In this document: piece after piece, positions 56,071-64,000 of the stretch
Numbering within the stretch: position 1 is the stretch's first letter
How the letters are laid out: each line of letters opens with the position of its first letter
Assembly (NCBI RefSeq): GCF_025698545.1
Contig: NC_068569.1
Location: forward strand, 7,998,001 to 8,062,000
From: Gossypium raimondii
Taxonomy: Eukaryota; Streptophyta; Magnoliopsida; Malvales; Malvaceae
Direction: 5' to 3'
Length of the DNA: 64,000 bases
Program-made: the position numbers and the translations under genes
The notes under the pieces: model-generated
Told to the model about the DNA's origin: nothing
Databases searched by the model: none
What the model saw: the letters and a program-made list of their open reading frames with translations, nothing else

Positions 56071-57369
56071 ATGGGAGCCAACACGTCGGAACCTACCTCA
56101 TCCCGAACTCCACGAACTCGCTCGACTCAGTCCCCTCGAACTCCAGCGAGTCACCTGAGCCCATCTCCCTCCACTTCTGAATCTAATCCCACCACCGCAG
56201 CCTACACTAACACTTCATCTTACACGAAAGATACGTCGTGGGATACCTCGCTGTCATGTCAATCTTCTCTTTCAAGCCTCCGCGAATCCCTCTCCGAAAA
56301 TCCTCACATCTACGACATAACCGAAATCCGAACTGCCACCAACAACTTCTTAGCCAAGCGCTACTCCTCCACTTCCTCCTCTGCCGCTGCTTGCTGGCGC
56401 TGCAACCTCAGGGGCCGTGATACTGTCGTTTTCCAACGCAAGTTTCGCCGTAAAATCCAGACGTCTCAACTGAAAGAACGACTGTCCATCATTTGTAGAA
56501 GCAATCACATGAGTATAATCAAACTCCTCGGCGCTTCCATATCCGGCGATCATATTTACCTTGTTTATGAGTTCATACAAGGATCAAATCTCGTTGAGTG
56601 CTTGAGAAACCCTAGAAACCCGAACTATACTGTTCTCTCGACGTGGATTTCGCGAATGCAAATCGCTACGGACCTCGCTCACGGTCTCGACTATGTTCAC
56701 AATAACACCGGATTAAATCTCAGCATCGTTCATAATCACATTAAGAGCAGTAGCATTATTGTCACAGAGCCTTTTTTCAATGCCAAGATTTGCCATTTTG
56801 GAACGACACAGCTTCGTAGCGAAACGGACGCCATCGAAACGCTAGAAACCGGCTCTTCGAAACGAGAAACAGAAATCGAAGAAAGTAACGCGAGTTTTAG
56901 GGGATTGAAGAGATGTGATAGTGGAGATAGGCATTTCGAAGGGTTGAGAGATTACATGTCGCCGGAATTCAGATCCAGCGGCAGCGTGACACAGAAATCT
57001 GATGTTTTCGCCTTCGGAGTAGTGATTTTGGAGCTACTATCCGGGGAGGAACCGTTGAAATACCGATACGACAAAGAAACCGGTGATTTTCTAAGGACAT
57101 CTGTGATAGATACTGCTACGGCAGCCATGGCGGAGGGAAGGGAAGGGTTGAGGCAGTGGGTTGATAGGAGGATGAATGATTCGTTTCCAGTTGAGGTGGC
57201 GGAGAAGTTGATAAGACTAGCGTTGGATTGCGTACACGTGGATCCTGATAACCGGCCTGATATGGGACGCGTGGCAGGGAAGATATCCAAACTTTATCTT
57301 GAGTCGAGGATTTGGTTGGATAATGTAAAAGTTCCAACAGGCATTTCGGTCTCCTTGGCACCCAGATGA
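56071..57369 (+). CDS. Cytoplasmic LysM-RLK-like pseudokinase, predicted N-myristoylated (432 aa)
   Basis: It is intronless, ATG 56071 to TGA 57367-57369. The N-terminus MGANTSEPTS fits an N-myristoylation signal (Gly2, Ser6), followed by a Ser/Thr/Pro-rich region to about residue 75. There is no signal peptide or membrane span. The kinase-like domain starts near IYDITEIRTATNNF. The VAIK region reads VVFQRKF (residues 119-125). HRD is HNH (221-223), so catalytic Arg and Asp are missing; the Asn of the catalytic loop is Ser (KSSS); DFG is HFG (242-244). SPE (297-299) and SDVFAFGVVILELLSG are kept. It resembles proteins annotated as lysM receptor-like kinase 3-like that lack the ectodomain (from memory). 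It is probably a membrane-tethered scaffold rather than an enzyme. It lies tail-to-tail with the DUF547 gene. Confidence 0.88.
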   Translation: MGANTSEPTSSRTPRTRSTQSPRTPASHLSPSPSTSESNPTTAAYTNTSSYTKDTSWDTSLSCQSSLSSLRESLSENPHIYDITEIRTATNNFLAKRYSSTSSSAAACWRCNLRGRDTVVFQRKFRRKIQTSQLKERLSIICRSNHMSIIKLLGASISGDHIYLVYEFIQGSNLVECLRNPRNPNYTVLSTWISRMQIATDLAHGLDYVHNNTGLNLSIVHNHIKSSSIIVTEPFFNAKICHFGTTQLRSETDAIETLETGSSKRETEIEESNASFRGLKRCDSGDRHFEGLRDYMSPEFRSSGSVTQKSDVFAFGVVILELLSGEEPLKYRYDKETGDFLRTSVIDTATAAMAEGREGLRQWVDRRMNDSFPVEVAEKLIRLALDCVHVDPDNRPDMGRVAGKISKLYLESRIWLDNVKVPTGISVSLAPR

Positions 57370-57812
57370 GTTGGATATATGGCGGCTCATTCTTTAATTC
57401 ATACTCTTTTTCTAATGGCATAAGAAATTTTTTCCAAATTAAAATGATTTTTTTAAAAAAAATTTAGAGGACTTTGTTAATTATTCGCCTTAGATATTGA
57501 CAGAAGTGGGAGAAAACGAAGATACAGATTTTGATTTGCTTGTTGGGTTGAAAATTGAAATCTCAATAGTTTAATATTAGGAAAACAGAATAATTGTCCC
57601 GTAGGCAGCACGTAACTGCAAATTAGGTCAATCTTAGAAAATGTTACTGCGAATTTGCTTTGTTAAAGAGAAATATGGACCTACAAGTATGGGAAGATGT
57701 AAAGAAATTGATTCTCTTTTTTCTTATTATTTAAGCTGTTTGTTCATTTTCTCTTATTTAATTTCATATTTTCTTTCATGACAAACAAAGGAAAATTGGA
57801 AAACAATCTTGT

Positions 57813-60800
57813 TTACATTGCCAACAGATATTGGAATTCGAAGTCATATGGTATTTTCTCCACAGTGATGGATACCTTGCCACTATTGTGGCTCCTGAAG
57901 CAGTCCACCATTGATTTCCTTAGTGAACCAGATGTGGGTAACTGCTGACAAACCCACTGGACCAATGAGGTCATATCAACTGAAAAATCAAACATGTTTC
58001 GAAGCAGAAGCTCAGGGAGTGCAATCTTTTTTGTGTTGGTCACCGCAATTGAAGCTTGCAAGTATTCTAATTTTGATTTCTCCAGTTCAGCTGCAACTCC
58101 ATCAGCCGTGTATATTCTCACCTGCCACGGAAATTTATTCAAGAGTTTCTTTGGATCAGGTACATCTGCCACAGAAAGAGTTCCAAAATTAATACCCAAA
58201 CTTACTGCAGGAGAAGACCGAGTTCCGCAGCTCAGGGCAAATGTGACATTCGGATCCATCAATTGGAGTCCATAAAGTTTGCGGACAATGGCTTCTTGAT
58301 CATCCTTGTCATCCTTCTGATAAGCCTTAGAGAAATCATGGTTTTAGTATAACTAGGACAAACTCTCAAGCAGAAGCAGAACAGTGTTAAAAATGTACCT
58401 CTTTCATGTTTGAAGATGCTGGTTTCCTCAGAATATAGTGCTCCATTGCTTGCGCACTTATTGTGTTGCCTCCAACGTTGAGAGTTGCCTGAAACTCATT
58501 GTCATGTTGCTATTTTGGCGAAAGATTTGATATACATGCAGAAGCACTTAGGAAACTAACTAGGAATGTACCTTGTTCATCAGTGTCAAAAACTTTTCTG
58601 GGGTATTAGGCACACCATATTGGAGATATCCCTGTAACTAGTAATGTCAACCCACAGATACAAAAGAAGGGGGCTTAAATAAAAAGAAAGCAGCACAACA
58701 TTTAATGTAAGGTTAAGCACAAACCAAGCAAAGACCCCCACTCAAGAGAAATAAACAAAAGGAAATGTAAATTCTTTTCCATACTATACATGCATGATGC
58801 AGGCATTGTACATGTTGATCCAGAATGCTAATTTTTGCTGGTAAGTCAACGATCTCAGGTCCACTTTCTGGAGATTGCTCATCAGCACCCTGAAGATGGA
58901 AAACAGAGAAATGGATCAGAAATTGCCTTTCTTCATTCTGTTGCTTCTGAAATTTTTATAATAATTTCTATAAGAACTTGACTTGTATCCAGATTATGCA
59001 GCAGACCTTAGCTTTTTAAGTAAAGGAATAGAACTTGAAATGCATTTGGGGTCCATAGAGTTTGATGCGAATATGACCAGGTTCTTGTAAGGGCCAATGT
59101 CCCTTGGAATAGACTCTTCCATGTCGAAGATACCATAGGGGTCTTGTTGCCTCGATTCTTTCTGTGACCCAAGGCTTGACTTTGGATTTAGAGTACTTTC
59201 CACCCTAAAGCTTCTTGAGCTTAAGGGAGTGCTCATAAACCTGGTAATAGGGCCTGATTTCTCCAGTTCCATTGCTCTTGATGTTCTAAGTAGCCTGACA
59301 AAAATAAAGTTCAAACATTTCATGATATTCTCAGATAGCTTGTTGGGATGCCAATTCTGGTTGCTCTCTTCTGAAAGCAGTGTACTCGATAGAGATTTCG
59401 GCGGGAGGTCCCAGTTCGACTCTGGAATACGTTCCCTTAGCTGGAAATTGAAAGAAAAAAAAATCTCAGTATACACAAAATATAATTCAAAAACCTTCAT
59501 ATCAGGTTCAGCGGAATCTGTGGGAAATAGAATAACTAGGGCCATACCTTGGGCGATGGATGCCGAGGGTCTCGTAAAGGCGAAGCTGCCTTCAACAAAC
59601 TGCTTTTCCTAGGAACCCTCTCTTGAAATTTAACCTCTCCCTGGAACTGGTTTTCTTTCTGCTCAGAAAGTAATCTTGAGTCCATTCTCTCGTTCAGACT
59701 GAAGTCGCTAAGAGTATAATCCCCTTTAATAGCTTTGCTAATGAAATGCAAAGCTTTTGTCTCAAAAACCACCTTTTCCTGACCACCTTGCTTAATGGGG
59801 TTTGGGTTAGATGTAGTGGATGGATGGCCTTGAAGGTAAGACATTAGACTCCCAGGTTGCCATTGTTTTGCCTTGGTAGCTTCCTTTTCCTGTTTTAGAT
59901 CAAGTCGAAGTTGGCTTATTTGGCTTTCTAAACGAGCTATCTCACCCTCAACCATAGCCAGCTCTGCTAACAGCTCCTTCGTCTGTAAAATTTTAAACAT
60001 GGATAATGGATTTGATCACTCAGCTGTTTACTAAATGCTTCTTTTGTCTAATGTTTCTTCCTACCATACATTAATGATATGAAGAGAACTTAAGAAGTCA
60101 AGTCAAATATGCCCTCAAAGCATGCATGCAAGGAATAGGGAAAGAACAGCCTTGCCTTTGGAGGGAGGAAATTGGGGATGGAGATGGAAGAGCCAGCCTC
60201 TTGATGATGTACTCGTGTTAGAATCTCATGCATCTTTTCTTCTTGATTTAGCATTTTCTGAAGCATAGAGATCTATAAATATAAAAGAAACATCATTTAC
60301 ATTAGCATTTCATTCATATTTTAGATGTGCCAACCGAAAGAAAACTTGACACCAACGATAAGTATTCTCTACATCTTTAAATCATAACATGTCATGATTT
60401 GCGTTAACAACCATGCACTTCTAATTACTCAACTAGATATATCGAATCATTTGCAGCGCTGTAAAGTAATTGAAAATACCATTTCTTGGATAGTTAAATA
60501 AAAGTTACCTGCAGCTGAAACTGGTCTAAAACCATATCTTCAAAATTTATAGGCCATACGCAAGGGCATAAAAAGGGTATAGAATAGTTGATCCTCCCTT
60601 ACAACTGCCCTTTCTGGACAAGAGACAAAGCCACTCTGATCCGGTGCTTGCTAATTGCAATCCAGATGTTGGCAAATGGGTTTTGCCCGTGCATACTCAA
60701 ATATAGTAATATGGTGTGACTGGTGTCTCACATTTTCTTTTTTAGTGTATAAATTTCATACTTTAACTACATGAAAATACTTGGTGTTAAATATTTCATA

Positions 60801-61649
60801 TTAATTATATCATGTTTATTATATTATTTTCTGTATTTATTTTTGGCATCATGTGCAAAATTGGTAAGTGTACTCAACATCCACATTCTGGTGTGTAACC
60901 TTGTTAAATAAGTGAAAGCCTAATTCTGAAAATAAATCCGTAAGCTAATATTGCGTTTTAGGAGAAAGGAATGATAATGCCTGCAATACCTTTGAGTATT
61001 TGAGAAGAAACTCATTATAGGGAGTTCCCAGGGAGAACTGGTTGTTTAAAAGTGAAATATTAATAAACCATGATTCTCTCTCTCTCTCTCATTTTCATTA
61101 ATCAAGTAAAGGAAAATGATCAACGTGTTGTGCTATCAATAATAATGTATTTATTGCACACATTGCAGTCAAACATTTATGGAAACGGATGTCTGTCTTT
61201 TAAACATGGATGATGATGGATCAGAATCATATCGATTCATTTTTATTGTTGAAAATCCATGGTAATCATAGAATATCTACATATAAGAAAAATGAGAGAT
61301 GATTTATTCCCATACCTCTCTTTCAAGCACCTCTTTCTTTTGCTGTCCACTGAGCTTCTTTTTCCTCTGGAATTCCAAGGTGAAATCAAATGAAGCAGCA
61401 GGCAAAATGAATGAACAAATTTAAAAAAAAAAAAAAAAAAGGCCAAAAATCAAACCCCATAAGTAACATGAAGGAGATCACAAAAACATGTTATATAAAG
61501 TGGTTGAATAAAAGTGTATATTTCCACATTCAAGAATCATAGATATAGTAGTCTTATACCGAACCAACGAAAGAGGCATTAAATTAAGAAGCCAAACTTA
61601 CAATCTCCAAGGACATGTTATTAACAGACAAGTCTGCTTGACTGGCCAT
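57813..61649 (-). CDS. MIP1-type leucine zipper / DUF547 protein, 10 exons, 587 aa
   Basis: Exons are 61602-61649, 61316-61366, 60156-60272, 59548-59982, 59007-59440, 58790-58889, 58572-58631, 58399-58488, 58206-58325 and 57813-58121 (1764 nt, in frame). The N-terminal coiled coil spans exons 2-4 (KKLSGQQKKEVLEREISMLQ; TKELLAELAMVEGEIARLES). A basic/Ser-rich middle follows. DUF547 spans exons 5-10 (LTYQQKLAFWINMYNACIMH, TLNVGGNTISAQAMEHYIL, FALSCGTRSSPA, VRIYTADG). The family (ternary complex factor MIP1 zipper plus DUF547) is widespread in plants and poorly characterised. The intron between exons 3 and 4 has a GC donor (AAAG-GCAAGG). The intron between exons 9 and 10 is 84 nt with no stop in frame. 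The start ATG opens MASQADLSVN. Confidence 0.9.
58122..58205 (-). other. 84-nt in-frame (exitron-like) intron in the DUF547 gene
   Basis: It starts GTAAGTTTGGG and ends TTTCCGTGGCAG. Its length is a multiple of three and it has no stop, so retention would insert 28 residues (VSLGINFGTLSV...) between SSPA and VRIYTADG. The family consensus joins these directly, so splicing is the expected default. Confidence 0.8.
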
Positions 61650-64000
61650 GAATACCTTCAATTTTCAACCCGACCAACCAATGGGTGGATACGAAACATT
61701 AATTACAAAGAAGAAAGGGGTGAGCAGGTTTTGATGAAGGCAGGGGGGGTTGGGGGGAAGACCAAAGCTTAAACTCAAAGAAAGAGTGGCTGGTTGGTGT
61801 TGAGGTATTATTATTTGAAACATAGAATCAAGAGAAGTATGGAAAGAACTGTGGAGGTGAAGATGAACTGGAGCTTTCAGGAATTGGGCTAACCGTCTCA
61901 CTTGTGAGTGGGACATCGTGCAGATTGTAAAGCACACAATGGCGGTAAGTGGGTTTTTTTTAACTTGCTTTGACGTAGCTTGCAATCGTGGTCTTTTCGA
62001 GGATAACTTCGTTGTTATACCTTCTATTTGAGATTTTCCTTTTTAGGGTCTACAAGTAATGTAGAATATCGAATATAATTTCTTTATGATAAAACTAAAA
62101 TATAAAATTAATTAAATTTTAAATTATTAAAATAATTTGTCCTTATTTTCTATCAATCACATGAGGACAACATAATTAATATGCCAAAATAACATATTTT
62201 AACAAAAAATACTTACGTTTTTAATGCCTAAATTAAGATTTTAAATCAAAACAATCTTTAACCATTTTAAATAATTTTTATCGAAATACAATCACTAACC
62301 ATACATTTTAATTTTAATTTATTTAACTGGGGTTATTCTTCTTGTCATTTTCATTCTCTTTTGGTTTCAACTTTAAATGGGAATTACATCTTTTCAAATT
62401 AGTGGAACCGCAACTATCAAAAGCTTACTTAATTTCGTGCTTTGTCTAAATATAGGGTTAAAATTACTTAAATTTTATTACACTGTGTGTACCAAAATAT
62501 TTTATATTAAAAATATATTTATAAAATTATTTTTATACATAATTAATAATAGAGTGACAATATTACTCATGTGTTGAATTTTCAAATGTTTTTTAGATTA
62601 TATAAAATATGAAAAGATAAAAATTCGTATAATAATATTAATTACCTTTAAAAGTAAAGTATTTTAATAATTTTATAACTAGATTTATTATATTAACTTA
62701 GTAAACTATTTATTGTAATATAAATGTGATGTTGCTAACTGTGTACAAAAATTATTTGATACTAAATTATTGTATGCTCATTATGTGAGTGAAAAATTTT
62801 GTATAATAATTATATTTATAAAAAATATTATTAAAAACAAGAGTTAATTGTATTTAACATCTCCAAATTATGACTCTTATTCTAAATGTTCTACTTATAT
62901 CTCGAACTATCGATTTCATATCAATCATGTCATTCCATTATTGAAATCGTTAATTTACCCGTTAATGACACATAAAATCTTATATGACATAATAAAAGTT
63001 GAAAATTTTAAATTAAAATAAAAGGTTGTTGCATAACTTTTAAAATTAAAACTAAAGATAAAGTAAGATCGAAAAAGAAGAGAGTGAACAATAGTTTTTG
63101 TAATCGTTCGAAAACCTCAAAACCATTATTTTTACAACATCATTTCTACGATATTCATTTATTTTTAAAAATCATTTAAATTATGCCACATAAGATTTGA
63201 CGTTTCATTTAATGGTTAAATTAATGATTTTAGTAATGGAAGGACTTTATTGATATAACATTGACAATTTAATGATGTAATTAGAATGTTTTAAAATTTG
63301 GAAACCAATTTAAAATGAGTGTCATAACTTGGGATGTTTAGTGCAATTAATTCTAAAACAAATGAGAGTTTAGCTAAATTGGTTAAGTTAGGCTATAGGT
63401 TTGTGTTCAAATTCCATTACTTTCCATGTTAGTTTAATTTTTTAAAATTTTTTATATAAAATATAAAATGAGTGTCCAATCAAAATTTAAATTGATTTTT
63501 ATATATTTTATATAAACATAATAATAAAATTAATCCTCAACATTTAATTTTTTTATTAAATCAGCCTTTATTTTTTTAGTTAATTTTGGCCATTAATCTT
63601 TCAAAATAGTCAAATGAATTTTTAAATGTAAATGTTAATTAAAATATTAATTTTTTAATAATGTTGGCTGTCAACCTACATGATAGTCCATAAAATTTTA
63701 TATTGACGTGACACTATTTATCTTTTATCTTTGTGCTAATGATTAATTTAAATTTTATAAAATATTTAAAAATTTAAAATTTAAAAAATTTAAAAAAAGA
63801 ATGAAGTATATGTGAATTGCTCGCTATAAAATTTAAAAATTTAACATTTTAATTAGTATTTTCATTAAAAATAACAATTTAATACTTTTGAAAGATTGAA
63901 GGTAAAATTTAGTTTTTTTTTCTAAAATTAAGAGCCAAATTTAATTTTAAAAAGTAAATGTCAAATTTAAAAGATGTAAAACTTTATAAATTTTATATAA
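61650..64000. other. Upstream region of the DUF547 gene and AT-rich spacer
   Basis: The first about 300 bp likely hold the promoter and 5'UTR of the minus-strand gene. From 62.0 kb on the sequence is AT-rich with no gene. The short frame at 62377-62577 is not supported. Confidence 0.5.
63361..63421 (+). repeat. tRNA-like SINE head
   Basis: GTTTAGCTAAATTGGTTAAG (box-A-like) is followed about 25 bp later by GTGTTCAAATTCCAT (box-B-like). The middle cannot form a normal anticodon arm, so it is not a functional tRNA. A tRNA-derived SINE or relic is inferred. Confidence 0.5.

Noticed and set aside
56952-57421. Minus-strand frames across the 3' end of the pseudokinase
   Set aside because: They are antisense shadows of the kinase-like domain.
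63361-63421. Functional tRNA gene
   Set aside because: Box-A-like and box-B-like words are present, but there is no acceptor stem or anticodon arm of proper length.

Overview
This is plant nuclear DNA from a eudicot. The genes have several introns, many with canonical GT-AG ends, and the intergenic DNA is very AT-rich. Protein families and the style of the LTR repeats suggest a Malvaceae genome, most likely cotton (Gossypium). That taxonomic guess comes from memory of family style, not from a search.

Layout. (1) 1-4.6 kb: 3' part of an intronless LYK4/LYK5-type LysM receptor pseudokinase (+), tail-to-tail with a complete seven-exon alpha carbonic anhydrase (-). (2) 4.6-16.3 kb: gene-free AT-rich DNA with a degenerate tandem array, a hAT-like element with a perfect 8-bp target duplication, a solo LTR with a perfect 5-bp duplication right beside it, and tRNA-headed SINE-like copies. 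(3) 16.3-19.4 kb: a second copy of the LYK-tail/carbonic anhydrase block. Its anhydrase is complete and its LYK part is a short deleted remnant, so the block arose by segmental duplication. (4) 20.9-32.3 kb: nested LTR debris, mostly solo or truncated LTRs in both orientations, with one tRNA-Met-type primer binding site and internal minisatellites but no recognisable gag or pol. (5) 34-36 kb: a small secreted peptide precursor gene with a 5'UTR intron. (6) 36.7-43.3 kb: a BEL1-like homeodomain transcription factor gene (-), 799 aa, with a 3.1-kb intron. (7) 43.5-49.8 kb: intergenic. (8) 49.8-53.4 kb: a decaying kiwellin cluster with one intact gene, one frameshifted copy and one short 3' fragment. 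(9) 56.0-57.4 kb: an intronless cytoplasmic LysM-RLK-like pseudokinase with an N-myristoylation signal. (10) 57.8-61.7 kb: a ten-exon MIP1-type leucine zipper/DUF547 gene (-) with one GC-AG intron and one 84-nt intron that could be read through in frame. (11) 62-64 kb: AT-rich intergenic DNA with one tRNA-like SINE-type head.

There are no operons. Loose functional themes are chitin or symbiosis-type LysM signalling (two kinases, both lacking catalytic residues) and apoplastic defence (kiwellins, possibly the secreted peptide). The most informative structures are the LYK/anhydrase duplication with its deletion scars, the kiwellin decay series, and the in-frame 84-nt intron. I found no clear evidence of a wholly new biological system.
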